From Capsicum annuum (lineage: Eukaryota > Streptophyta > Magnoliopsida > Solanales > Solanaceae): a DNA stretch of 64,000 bases. The number at the start of each line of letters is the position of its first letter. Position 1 is the stretch's first letter. Location: the NCBI RefSeq assembly GCF_002878395.1, contig NC_061119.1, positions 47,386,284 to 47,450,283 of the forward strand, written 5' to 3'. Under the pieces are notes generated by a model that was given only the letters and a program-made list of their open reading frames with translations, had not been told where the DNA came from and searched no databases. Below, piece after piece: positions 12,575-24,551 of this stretch. The position numbers and the translations under genes are program-made.

Positions 12575-15157
12575 TGTAATACCCCATATTTCCCTTGCAT
12601 AACGTAAGTCCCAATACATGAGTATTCATATATGAAAAAATTTAAACACATTAATTTTCAATTTAGACCCTTCCATTGCATAGGAAATTCAAGTAACTTT
12701 CCAACGATATAAAATTTGGCCAAATCCAATAACCGAATAAGAAGTTATGGCTATTTTATATTCCAGTCATAAAATCACATCATTTCAGTCAGTGACGTGT
12801 CGTACCATAAGACAAAATAATGCTTTTCAGTTTCTAGTGTGCCTCCGTGATCACACCACATCGCGGAAGGTTTCCAAATCATAATTGTCCATTTCTAGTG
12901 AAACTCTGAGATGTCACCACAAAGTTCCAAGCTTCTAGGTTGCAAATAAGGTGGCAACGCGATAGCTTCATGTCTCTCCATCGTCCAGTTTCCCAGTTGT
13001 CAATTTCTAGTGGCTTGGCGTGATAGTGGCGCGTCGCGCCAGGTGCCAATTTTGGAAAATTTTGACAAAAATTAAAATTTTTGTCCAAGGTTAAAACAGT
13101 CTTTTCCCATCAATTTAAATCACCCAAATACGGGATTTAATCCCCAAAAATGTTTTTAACTATTCATTATTCAATTCATCCCCAAATTAAAGATCCCTAT
13201 TTCAAGAACAAGAAACTTTAACTCTCCAATTTAAGGCCAATCCTTAAGAATTCACCAAGAACTTCAAGAAATTTATTCATTAAGGTATGTTAAATATTCA
13301 TTCATCGGTTCCTTTCACCCATGGAGTCCAAGTACCCACTTTAATTACAAAATTTATCATTTTTTCAAGATCTATGATTTTAAATTGTGATTTCACCTAT
13401 GAATTGCCATAAACTATGATTTTGGACCTTGTTTCAATGAAATTATTTTTCTTACTCAATTCTCCATGTTTTAATGTTATCTTTTATTGATTTAAATCAT
13501 GATTTAGTACTATTCATTTTGAATTCATGCTATTACTATAAGTTCCATGATATTCCCATGTTTTGAATGAACTATGAACTATAAGTGTTTGCTAAAATGC
13601 CTACAAGAGTGGTTAATTTAATAAAAGCCTTCATGCTATGTCCTTCAAGCTTTAATGTCTTTTTGCTATTATTGGTATTGAGTCCTGGGGGAATTGAATA
13701 CCCAAAAACCATATCTATTTATCTAGTCTAGTCTCAGTACATTACAAAATAGTTTTCAGAACATACTATAAGCGTTATCAGAATAGTCATAACAGTCAGT
13801 TAAACTCAAAACAGTCTAGTTTTCCAGTGTCTTTCTGTTAGGTGTAGGAATTAGCACTGAGCAAGTGTAGGGATGGAAGCTTTCCCATCAGATAGGCAGA
13901 GTCATTAGTAGTAGTCCCTATACTCCCGAACTATGTATCCAGCATAAGATATGAGAAGTCAACCGTCATATTAGGATTGACTATCTCGTAGGGGTCACCC
14001 GTCAGTTCAGGCTTGACACCCTTAGTCCTTTAGACATTATATTTGTTTAATGGATCCACGCAACCAATGTTAGTAACCGTGGAAAGATTTTAACACCCAT
14101 TCAATTAGGGTTATAGGTTGTACCCTTTATTTGCTCAACTTGGAGAATGCCGCTTAGATGATACCTCCCACAGTCTTGGGTTGAGTCTCAATTACCATTC
14201 CAGTTAGTTATTTAGTTTACTATTATTTGACCAAAGTATATAAATATTAGTTATTTTAGTATTTGAGTTTACTGATTTTACTTAGTCCATGTTATATGCT
14301 TGGTCATAAAACCTTAGTGCCTATAGCTTTTCATGTATTTACAATATTTACAGACTCTTATGCATATACAATATTTATATGCTTTACATATCTCTAGTAT
14401 CTATAGATTTAATGTTAGTCCATGTTATATGCTTGGTCATACACCCTAAGTGCCTATAGCTTTTCATGTATTTACAGTATTTACAGACTTATGCATATAC
14501 AGTATTTATATGCTTTACATATCTCTAGTATCTATAGATTTAATGTCCTATACTCAGTACTCCATGCTTTACATGTATAATCAGATAGTTTATTACTCCT
14601 ATTCATGAAACCTTGCATATCAGCCTACCTCATTTAGAAACTAGTACATTCAAAGTACTGATTGCATACCTTTCTTTTATGCTATGATGTATCATATCAT
14701 AGGTGCTGACGCTCAGTTCTCGAATCGCACTTAGTCCCTCATATTATCAGCAGTACACTAGCAGTGGTAAGTCCTCATTATTCTAGGATAGATTATATTA
14801 CTTCATGTTTTTATCTTAGTAGTTAGTAGAGTTATTTGGGGGACTGTCCCATTAACTCTCAGTCAGCCAGTCTTTAAGGCTTTTCAGACATTTGAGTCAG
14901 TTATTCAGTATTCAAATTTCTAGTTGACATGTCAGTTTCTCAGTATTTTTTTCTCAGATATCGATAGTTATTTTCTATAGATTTAGATTCCAGTTTTGAA
15001 TTCAGTTATTAAAACCTTATGGAAATGTCATTATTTTTTCATATTTATGATGTTATTATTCAGTGCTCACAGCAGGTACTAGCTCATGGGTTAACTTGTG
15101 TTCTCTCGAGATTGTATGCACCGTGTGGCATCAAGGGGGTAGTCTTCGGTCATTTCA
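12575..15157 (+). repeat. 3' LTR of element A
   Basis: It starts TGTAATACCCCATATTTCCC, ends GGTCATTTCA and is 2583 bases long. It has the shared plan of LTRs in this window: a GC-rich block (about 12840-13050) with motifs such as GTGGCGCGTCGCGCC, then a C-rich GGGATGG/TTCC segment and repeated TCCCRTCAG-type sequence. It is followed by the ATTGT target duplicate and resumption of the 39-bp array. Confidence 0.9.
14282..14547 (+). repeat. 133-bp tandem duplication inside the 3' LTR of A
   Basis: TTAGTCCATGTTATATGCTT at 14282 recurs at 14415, and the sequence to the TCTATAGATTTAATG end is repeated with few changes. The 5' LTR (6856-6990) has only one copy, so the duplication arose after A inserted, or was lost from the other LTR. 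Confidence 0.85.
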
Positions 15158-17360
15158 ATTGTATCCTCCGTATTCACCGGGTATCATCATAACATCATTA
15201 CCTCTTTTGGATTAATTAGGCATCATCATAATATCAGCATATCCTTCTGATTCATCGGGTATCATCATATCATTATCATATCTCCCAAAACAACCAACAT
15301 TCAGATACATATGTAGTCAAATCAATGAACATGTGCAAGCCACAATAATAGAGTATAATGATGCAAGGTAACACATATCATCATAATTTAAAATTAATCA
15401 TCACTACATAATATAAGTAGATGTATGAGAATTAATATCTAAATGATATACGCAATTACCACTTTTCCAAGATTATCTTGATTATTAGGAAGTCAATTAT
15501 AAGTCAAGTGAATGCTTTCTAGTCGCCTATTTTATTCCCACATTTCACAATACTAACCCAAAAAAGGAAACCGTTTACATAAGCATTAGCTTAATCATTA
15601 GACTTGGTTCATGGCATGAGTGGTAACATAATTAGAGTTTCACTTGGTGAACTAATCGATAAGTCAAGCGATAGCATAACCATAAGTGGAATTAGCAAGA
15701 CTTTCCAAGGGTATCCATGTCATGACAACAAGATAATCAATCAAGTATACATATTATCAAACCATCAACCACATAATACACCAATAATCGGGTTTAGCCA
15801 TTATAACCTCAACAATGTGATTTAGATGTTCGTCAAATATCTAGGTCACTAGGGAATTTCATCGTTCAAGATTAAGGTGGGTCAAGTCCCACACCTAAAT
15901 CCAATAATGCCAAAGTTCACTTCTGCAAGGCTAACTTCTACGGATTACTCTAGGTTATCTAAATCACACCAGAAGGGCTTATCAATCATTACTAGGCCTA
16001 TATGGAAAAATCCTCTTCAAGTATTCTTTCTGAGTCATCTAAACACTTAGGCTATTACATAACTAGTCATATCTAGGTCAACATACTCTTAATGTTAGCC
16101 AACAATATCATTCACAACTATTAAAGAAATTAGAGTATCTATACTATTCATGAGACTACAAGTAGAAATACCTAAGGTTCTAGGCTAAAGGTCAAGCATC
16201 ACACCTTACAAGTTTAATAGCCTATAAGAATCAACTAATACCAAGTATCACCAATAATCCATTTATCATCTAAGATCCCACTCAATCTCACAAGATATCA
16301 ATAATTATACTATAATCAAGCTTAATCTATCTGCAAGTAAGACTAACCTACCTCGAGTCCAATTGCTCACGAACCAACAAGCTTTGCCTTCCCATTTCTG
16401 GAATCCTCTTCTTTAATGAGCCAAGTTATCAACAACATAATCTAAGCATTATTACAAGAAAAACAGCACCCATTATGGCGCCATTATGCCATGGGTCCAA
16501 AATGAAACCAAACCCCAAGGTGGGTCCCACCTTCAAAAAATGAGTTTATGAGACCAACCCATTATTCTAATGTCATTAGGGAGTTATAAACCTCATGAAA
16601 ATTGAGTAAATAAATCATATTTGTGGATCTAATCAAGCCTCAAAAACTTAGGATTTTTTGGTTTAGAATGAAGAAATTAATACCAAATTTGAAAGAATCT
16701 TACCTTGGATTTGTAGAAAAAATAGATTACACAAGTTATTCAAGCTCCTAATCAATCCACAAGACTCATTTTTATGTCAACAATCATTTATGGCTGCTAG
16801 GGTTCTCAAAGAATTGAAAAAATGCCCAAAAAACCGGCCAAAAGAGCCTTTTATACGAGTTTAAATGGGCCCACAGGTCAAAACTTGTTTTTGACTTCTC
16901 GGACTCATTTGGACTCTATTTTTTGCAAATGAATTATGTGAACCCAATAAATTAGACAATCCAAATGCATTTCTGAAGTTGAATTTTCCATCCAAGGTCA
17001 TTTAGTCCACTTGTGGGTCCCACACCCATATATTCTGATTTTTGACTTTTCGACTAATTGGTCAAAATGAGCTTGGGTGATGTGGGAAAAAACTAAAGGT
17101 CTACCTATCCTAAAATCTATATTATATAGCTGCTGCCGCAATCAAAATTTGCATTTGAAATCATTTTACTAAAGTTTTTGCTCGGCAGCTATTTGGAATC
17201 GACAAAGACTTCTAAATGGGTAATTGGTTCTAAAATCCAACGAACTACCGGTAACTGAACTATCAGTTCTAGCAGGTCATAAAAACTTTTGGCAGTTATG
17301 GAAAGGCTCTTATGGTGAAAATAAGTGGGAATATAGAATAAAACCTAAAGGGTCATTACA
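15158..17360 (-). repeat. 3' LTR of element X, right half (R/U3 side)
   Basis: After the ATTGT target duplicate the 39-bp array resumes (to about 15290). The sequence then aligns with 44300-45095 of the other X LTR (for example 15604-15825 with 44620-44808). In minus-strand sense it contains a TATAAAAGG-like promoter region (TTTTATACG at about 16850) and starts TGTAATGACCCTTTAGG, the reverse of the right end CCTAAAGGGTCATTACA at 17360. Beyond it lies the chromodomain remnant, as expected for a 3' LTR. Confidence 0.65.
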
Positions 17361-17486
17361 ACATCCACTACTAAGGAACTTTCATCCCCAAATGTTAAAG
17401 ATGAGGAAATGCCTGAAGTCTCGAACAAGTGAGGATACTAGGATTGCATCTTTCACTCTAACTCCTAAGTGGCCTCCTCCAATGGG
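17361..17486 (-). pseudogene. Chromodomain end of element X pol and its polypurine region
   Basis: Read on the minus strand from 17486, the frame gives PLEEAT-stop-ELE-stop-KMQS-stop-YPHLFET, which fits the end of a chromodomain (EATWE...YPHLF) with tryptophan codons turned to stop. It then runs into TTTGGGGATGAAAGTTCC, a typical sequence just before the 3' LTR in this group. It is split from its upstream part at 23699 by element B. A plus-strand open frame covering this stretch (17224-17562) is a by-product and spans three different elements. Confidence 0.65.
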
Positions 17487-18359
17487 TGCTGCCTCCACTG
17501 ATCTGGTACTCGGAATGTTACACGGTTCTCATGACCCCGAAGGACGACAAACTAACCCATGACTAATATTTGCACCTATATATTGCATAATATACTGTAT
17601 GATTGCGGAAACATATATTGAAAGGCAATAAGTTCAAGACTGTAACATAACTAATAAAGATATAACATCTGAATGGGGTATGAAATACCCAAAACAAAAC
17701 TGAAATAACATGATAGTCTGAAAGGAATAGGGTTGTTGAGCTTTGTGGATGAAAGGAATCCATAAATAAACACAATGCATACCTTAGTTCTTGATTTAGC
17801 GAAGATTGACAGAGAGACTTTCTTGAAATTGAATCCCCAATTGAAACCCTAGCATGTTCTTTAGAGAAAATTGAGAGAAACTAGTATATTTTGGGTTCCA
17901 AATGGATGAATCTTGTGTTAAAGGAATTAAATAATGGTGGACAATTAACCCTTTTAACCCTAGACACACCTTTTAATTTCAGTGATATTTTCTCGAATTG
18001 GACCCCTGGCGCGACATGGAGCCATCGCGTTGCCACTTTATTTGCGACCTACAATTTGGCATGACGTGCCACTATCGTGGACCCCTACTGGAATTTGACA
18101 GTTCCCATATTCTCCTATGGAGCGGCACGCTACTGACTAATATGACACTGTTTTATGACAGAAACTTAAAATTTTCTTGACTTCTTACCTAGTTATTAGA
18201 TTTAGACGAATTTTTTATCAATGCAAAGCTTATTTAATTTCTCACATGAAAAAATGTGAAAATCTTAAAAATTCCCCATAGAATAAACCTCATTCAATTT
18301 ATAAGCTAATACTAGACATTCTTGGGATAAAATTAGTTAGGAAACTTTGGGGTATTATA
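17487..18359 (-). repeat. 3' LTR of element B, internally deleted
   Basis: It aligns with the solo LTR E at both ends: 17500-17710 with 41395-41605, and 17725-18359 with about 43300-44014. Some 1.65 kb between these is absent. The right end GGTATTATAA is a decayed GGTATTACA. It holds the GC-rich block (about 17998-18140) with GGCGCGACATGGAGCCATCGCG and related short modules. Confidence 0.75.
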
Positions 18360-18726
18360 ATATCTCCCCCTTGGGAACATTCTTCCTCGAATGAGACTGA
18401 CTGAGATGGGAGAAACGATGAGCTGAAGTTCATACTATCCATGAACAACTAAAGCATGACTGACATGTTTGAGATTTATACTAAGCATGTATATCTGATG
18501 CATGATTTCATGACTTAGCTGACTCATGAACACATGACTGAGATTTTTGATACCTAAATTTCTGAGTAGGAGAATGCATGTCTGATACATAAACGCATGG
18601 CTAATCTGATGCATAATCATATCACTGAATATGCAATGGTACTTAGTACCCAGTTTAAAAATAGAATCCTGAGCATGAGGCTAGTATCAAGTTGTAACTG
18701 AAATCTAGACATGAAAACTTAAAAGC
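18360..18726 (-). other. Polypurine tract and 3' non-coding stretch of element B
   Basis: The plus strand reads ATCTCCCCCTTGGGAACATT directly beside the LTR, whose reverse complement is the polypurine tract AAGGGGGAGAT. To its right are irregular repeats of CATGACTGA and TGATGCATGA to about 18620. No coding frame is seen. Confidence 0.8.
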
Positions 18727-20126
18727 TTAAGGAGAACTCTTACCTTGAGCTTGATCTGAGTTAGCGGAGAAGAGGTGAGGGTACTTGGTATGCATGTCTT
18801 CTTCTGCTTCCCAAGTATCTCCCTCAACGGACTGATTCCGCCAAAGAACTTTGGCTAGACGGACTTCTTTGTTCCTCAGTCTATGAGTCTGGTAGTCAAG
18901 AATTTCAACTGGAATCTCCTCATTAGAGAGTCTATTCCGAACATCTATGCTCTTATTAGGGACTACAACTGCTAGGTCACCTATACACTTCTTGAGCAAA
19001 GAGACATGGAATATTAGATGAAATAAAGCTAGATCTGAAGGCAATTTGAGCTTATAAGCTACCTTGTCGAAGCGACTGAGAATTTTGAAGGGACTGACAT
19101 ATCGAGGACTAAGCTTTCCCTTTTTGTCGAACCTCTTCACTGCCTTCGTGGGAGAGATATTTTGATAAACATAGTCACCAATCTTGAACTTAAGATCCTT
19201 TCTATGCACATTTGCATGAACTTTCTCTAAGGCATCAAATACTAAGTCAGGTCCTATAACTGAGGCCTCACTAACTTCAAACCAACCGATTAGAAATCTG
19301 CATCTCTTACCATAGATAACTTCGAATGTGGCCATCCAAATACTGGAATTATAGCTATTGTTGTATGCAAACTCAATCAAAGGTAAGTGGTTATCCCAAC
19401 TACCCTTGAAATCAATTGGACATGCCTTTAGAATATATTCTAGGGTCTGAATAGTCCTTTCTGCTTGAGCATCTGTTTAAGAATGAAAGGCTGTACTGAG
19501 ATGAATTTGGGTACCAAGACCCTTTTAGAATGCTTTCCAAAAATGAGTGGTGAACTGGGTACCTCTGTCTGAGATAATAGAAAATGGAACACCGTGCAAT
19601 CTGACCAAATCTCTGATGTAGTGTTTGGCATAATCTTGGATGAATAAGAGGTATGAACTAGGAGAAAATGAGCTAACTTGGTCATCCTATCTAGAACGAC
19701 CCAGACTGAATCATGTTGATCACGAGTTTGAGGCAAACCCATCACAAAGTCTGTGTTCACTTTTTCCCACTTTCAAGTAGGAATAATGAACTCCTGCATA
19801 GGTCCACTAGACTTCTTATGCTCTATCTCAAACTGCTAACATGTAGAGCACTTAGCCATAAATTCTGCAACATCCCTCTTTATCCTACTCCACTAATAGA
19901 TTTCCTGCAAGTTGCAGTACATCTTTGTGGCCCCTGGATGAATAGAGTAGCGCTTACTATGTGCTTCTGCAAGAATTCACTGCCTTAAGTCATCTACAGC
20001 CGGAATAGACAAATGACCCTGACAACGTAGAACACTATCTACTCTCTGATCCTTAGCTGACTCTTTAAATTTGACTAAACTGGGATCTCTATCCTACTTT
20101 TCTTTCACCTCAGAAACTAGAGATGA
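18727..20126 (-). pseudogene. Integrase and chromodomain of element B
   Basis: From the N-terminal side (right): a zinc-binding region with the final CSTC pair near 19845, then the catalytic core with TDFVMGLP (D1) and, in a shifted frame, SDRGT (D2) near 19565. The DAQAER glutamate follows near 19470, so all three acidic residues survive in the DNA. IEFAYNNSYNSS follows at 19380. A 217-residue open frame (18727-19380) covers the C-terminal part, ending in a chromodomain (EILDYQTHRLRNKEV...WEAEEDMHTKYPHLF). One frameshift within the core and a few stops break the protein. Confidence 0.88.
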
Positions 20127-21785
20127 TTATGAACTACTCTGCACCCATATATCACCCTCTTCTATACCGACTAAGCAAAATCCTAGTCTAGTAAGATGAT
20201 GGATTTCTTGAGCTAACTTCTTCTTACTCTCCTCAATAGGAGTAACATTACCCATAGACAGTCTACTGAGAGCATTGGCCACTACATTGGCCTTGCCCAG
20301 ATGATAAAGGATACTTATATCATAATCTTTAAAGAGCTCTAACCACCTACTCTGATGAAGATTGAGATCTTTCTGAGAAAAGACATACTGAAACCTCTTA
20401 TGATCTGTGAACTCATCTACATGAACTCCGTACAGATAATGCCTCAAAATATTTAAGGCAAATACTGCGACTGCTAACTCAAGATCATGAGTAGGATAAT
20501 TCTTCTCATGGGATTTAAGTAGTCTGGAGGCGTAGGCTATGACCTTACTATGCTGTATGAGGACACAACCCAAACCTACTCTGTATGCCTCACAATACAT
20601 TATGAAACCATCTAAACCGAAAAAGCTAGGACTGGAGCTAAGGTGAGTCGAGTTTTCAACTACTAAAAACTCTTGTTGGAATGATATGACCACTAAAACT
20701 TGACTTTCTTTGGACATAGGCAATGCAATAGAAGAAAATCCCTCAACAAACCACCTGTAATAGCCGATCAAACCCAAGAAACTCCTAATATCTAATAGAG
20801 AGACAGGTTTGGTCTTGTTTCTTACCTCTTTGGTATTTTGAGGATCTACTCTAATGCCATCATTTGAAATGATATGGCCAAGGAATGCTACTGACCTTAG
20901 CCAAAATTCGTACTTACTAAATTTGGCGAACAACTGATGATCTCTGGGAGTCTGAAGTACGATTATGAGATAGTCTATATAATCACGCTCTCTGTGGGAA
21001 TAGAAAAAAATATCATCTATAAAGACTATGACGAACATGTTCAAGTTCTGCTTGAACAAATGGTTTATTAAGTCCATGAAAGTTGCTGGGGCATTGGTAA
21101 GACCAAAGGACATGACTAGGAATTCAAAGTGACCATACCAAGTACGGAAGACTATTTTCAAATTATAACATCCTCTGACTCTGAGCTGATGATAGCTTGA
21201 TCTGAGGTCTATCTTAGAGAAATAGCTGGCACCCTGAAGTTGGTCAAACAAGTCATCAATTCTGGGGAGAGTATACTTGTTCTTGACCGTGACTTTATTG
21301 AGCTGATCGTAGTCAATACACATTCTAAGAGAACCTTCTTTCTTGTACACAAATAAGAGTGGTGCACCCTACGGGGACACATTGGGCATAATGAATCCCT
21401 TATCTAAGCGATCCTTTAACTATTCTTTCAATTCTCTGAGTTTCGTTGGTGCCATTCTGTATAACGGAATAGATATAGGCTGAGTATCTGGAAGAAGATT
21501 AATGCCAAAGTCTATTTCCCTTTTGGGAGAAATTTATGGAAGATCTTTGGGAAAGACATCTGAATATTCATTTATGACTTGGACTGAATCAAGGTTGGGA
21601 GTTTTAGAACTAGTGTCCTTAACTCGAACAAGATGATAGACACAACCCTTAGATATCATTTTTTGTGCCTGAAGATAGAAAACAACCTGACCTCTAAAAA
21701 TGAATACACTACCCTTCCATTCTAGGATGAGTTCATTTGGAAACTAGAACTGGACTATTTTTTGTCTACAGTCGAGTATGACATA
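20127..21785 (-). pseudogene. Reverse transcriptase and RNase H of element B, with protease end
   Basis: A 407-residue open frame (20127-21350) carries most of RT and RNase H, the longest open frame in the window. RT shows [27 protein letters not shown], and the catalytic FIDDIFFYS at about residues 112-120. RNase H has [10 protein letters not shown] where YCDAS is usual, so the first catalytic Asp is Glu. TDHK and the ANALSRL end are present. Upstream (21351-21785), in the same strand, lie the PR-RT linker and the last part of protease (VILDCRQ...FPNELILEWKG) with stops. Beyond 21785 coding sequence stops abruptly at LTR sequence. Confidence 0.88.
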
Positions 21786-23698
21786 GTAGGAATAAGATAC
21801 CATAGTGCAAATGTGTCAGTACTTTGAATGTACTGGTATGCATGTGAGGTAGGCTGAATACATGGGGTTTATATGCATGAACAATACTAACTAACCGACT
21901 AATATGAACATGAGAATACATAGTAACTATATCTAAGATCGTGATAACATAAATTTATTAGTAACTAATATGACTGATAACTAAGTTCTGATGGCTAAGA
22001 TAACTGATATCATTAGTGACTGTATCTAATAGTCCTGAATGTAATGGAAATAACTGAGTTCCGTACTATTCTGATTTGACTGTATGTGACAGTCCAGAAT
22101 TCTATAAAACTATCTGAGTTTTAATACTGAGACTGACTGACTGTATCTGACAGTGCTGATTCTGTAACTAAAACTGTGGGAAGTAGTTATCTAACTAACA
22201 TGTATCTATTACACCATTATGGATGAGTTGGGGTCCAATCTGTAACCCCAATTGGAAGTTTTTCAATACCACTCCACTGGTAAGGACAATATGTAAGTAA
22301 CCCTCATATAATAGGTGACTCAAGTAAGAACGGTCAGAACCCTTATATAATAGGTTAAGCCACCTTATTTACCCTCATACAGTAGGCTATCATGTCTCAA
22401 CCTATTTTGTCTACATAGTTCTGGAATGCAAGGATTGCTTCTAAGAGTCACACCCTCATATAACAGGTGAGTTCCTATCCTTGGGTTTACTCGGTGCTAA
22501 TTTATACTCCCATCTGAATAGGCAATGAACATGATTAACTGAACTGGATTAGACCGATTTCATGGAGTTCTGTTAGCTGGCGGAATACTATTAAGATTAC
22601 TGAATTACTGAGTTTTCCTGAGTCACATAACTGACTGAGTTCTATGGATCATGACTTTACTGAGGATATTGTGAAAACATGACACGGACGCTAGGCACAC
22701 AGATATATTTTTGGGTTACAAGTACCCCAGGGCTTAATGGAAGGAAACTGACAAAGTATGACATTCTTGAATACATGACTACCATCAACAATCCATAATA
22801 CAATAATTGAAGATATTTCATGGGCATTTGATTATCATAGCTTGGTACGTGAATAAGATAGCATGTATACATAGCACAATTTCATATGACCAACTCATGA
22901 ACAATCCAACAAATAATTTCAATACATAAGAATAGCATGGAAGTCATTTTGGATCACAATTAAGCTATAGTGCATAATTTCTATCCTCCTAGGCATTTTA
23001 TCAAACACCTTGCATGCACCCTTAGGGCATAGGCCTAATCATCAAATTGACACATTATAAATAATTCAATTTATGGATTTCACTCACTTGTTAATGTAGT
23101 TTCATGAAAAACACATAAATATTCCAACTTGGGAATCATATTACAAGATAAACATGGTTACAACTAACCCACAAGACAAATAGGTGAATCTCATGTTAAA
23201 GGGCTTAAATGGGGGTGGGAATTGACCCTTTTAATCCGGGACACATCTTTTAATTTTAGTGACATTTTCCCAAATTAGACCCCTGGCGCGGTGCGGTTCT
23301 TTCGTGTCGTGTCACTAGAATTTGACAACTTGTAAATTGATGGGCGGCGTGATGCGGAGCCATCACATTGCCACTTCATTTGCGACCTGAAAGTTTGGTA
23401 CGATGCACCACTATTACGGACCCCTACTGGAATTTGACAATTGCCTTTTTCTCCTGTGGTCTGGCGCGCCACTGACAAATATGGCGCTATTTTATAATGG
23501 GAACTTGAGATAGTCATAACTTTTTACCCGATTATGGGATTTAGGCGAATTTGATTTCGATGGAAAGACTATTGAATTTGCCATATGACAAAAAGTGAAA
23601 ATCTTAAAAATTCCCCAAGGAATAAATGTCATTTAATTTAGAAGCTAATACTAGACAGTTTTGGGACGAAATTAGTTACGAAACTTCGGGGTATTACA
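21786..23698 (-). repeat. 5' LTR remnant of element B
   Basis: It aligns with the solo LTR E from about 41812 onward and with B's own 3' LTR at its right end. The right end GGGGTATTACA (23698) is the LTR start in minus sense. The U5 end is lost. The GC-rich block lies at about 23280-23490 (GGCGCGGTGCGG, GGGCGGCGTGATGCGGAGCC, TCTGGCGCGCCACTG). Confidence 0.8.
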
Positions 23699-23899
23699 AT
23701 AGAAATCTCAATAGTATGCAACCTCCTAACATCACCATCTAACTGGGTTGAGTCCTTTCTAAGCAGATGTGATGGGTAAGTAATATACTTTAGGAGCATG
23801 GAGACATAGAAATATGGATGAATAGCTACAAAGTCTGGAGATAAAGCTAACTCATAGGCCACCTCTCCCACTGCGTAGAGAACCTCAAAAGGTCCAAAA
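23699..23899 (-). pseudogene. Integrase C-terminal fragment of element X
   Basis: On the minus strand the frame reads FGPFEVLYAVGEVAYELAL followed by VAIHPYFYVSML and DSTQLDGDVRRLHTIEIS, which matches the region between integrase core and chromodomain in gypsy chromoviruses. It breaks off at 23699, where element B starts, and its expected continuation is at 17486. Upstream it ends at about 23899 against element C. No stop is seen in the main stretch. Confidence 0.75.
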
Positions 23900-23912
23900 A
23901 AGATATACACAA

Positions 23913-24551
23913 TGATACCAGAAAGACAAGGAAAGACACAAAACATACATTAAAATAGTCCACAAGTTTGGAGAAATAAGGACCCATTTGGTGACCAATC
24001 TCGGATTCACTACTAACAACAAGAAAACAAGATATAATGGTGTATTTGGCACCAAAACAGCCTACCCAAACTAATGTAACAAAAAGAAGAAGATGAACAA
24101 TACAATAAGATTTCATCAATAGAACGACTACAAGGTTACACAACAAGAACACTACTAATGGTTACAACAAAATAAAGATAGAAAGATAGACAAATAGAGG
24201 TATAATCTTAAGAATTCAATAACATATGATACTCTTGGACCCTTTACACACTACAATCACCTATCTCTCACAATTGACACAAGCGAGGCGTCCACCACCC
24301 AATCACCAATGTATCAAGCAATGTAACACACAAGTTATTCCACACTTGTATATGGCCCTAGTCATAGTTTTGGGACTCTTTCTCTCTAAGAGGAGTGTTC
24401 TCTCAATATCATTAAGCAACCAAGGAAATGAAACTTGCAATGTTCTATTTATACTATATTACAATAATAGACAAAATGACAAAAGGGCCCTTTAGTGACT
24501 AGTCTTCAAAAATACTTAAAAAGTGCCATTGTCATGATAATACTTGTATCA
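23913..24551 (-). repeat. 3' LTR of element C
   Basis: It has six-base inverted ends TGATAC/GTATCA and is collinear with 27172-27821 throughout. It abuts the X integrase fragment, separated by 13 unexplained bases. Confidence 0.85.

Larger units (their letters stand above)
4891..15157 (+). mobile_element. Element A: Tekay/Del-type chromovirus, inactive
   Basis: The element is a complete-length gypsy retrotransposon: 5' LTR, primer site, gag, protease, reverse transcriptase, RNase H, integrase, chromodomain, polypurine tract and 3' LTR. It is inserted in the 39-bp array of the X LTR. The flanking five bases are ATTAT (4886-4890) and ATTGT (15158-15162), a target duplication with one mismatch. 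Many nonsense codons and frameshifts affect every domain. The order of domains and the C-terminal chromodomain place it among chromoviruses, which tend to accumulate in heterochromatin. Confidence 0.88.
17487..23698 (-). mobile_element. Element B: deleted minus-strand chromovirus
   Basis: Minus-strand order from right to left is: 5' LTR remnant (21786-23698), end of protease, RT, RNase H, integrase, chromodomain, polypurine tract, 3' LTR remnant (17487-18359). Gag, primer site, most of protease and about 430 bases of the 5' LTR are missing at one junction near 21785. It is inserted in the chromodomain of X: the X reading frame ends at 23699 and resumes at 17486. Flanking bases ATGGG and ATAGA give only a weak target duplication (three of five). 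Confidence 0.8.

Noticed and set aside
15604..15825. Short frames conserved between 15604-15825 and 44620-44808 (and 3457-3681 with 40071-40310)
   Set aside because: The two regions are copies of one LTR, so similarity is expected; frames differ in length and there is no known domain.
17224..17562. 112-residue plus-strand open frame
   Set aside because: It spans the X LTR end, antisense chromodomain sequence of X and the LTR of B. Three unrelated pieces argue against a gene.
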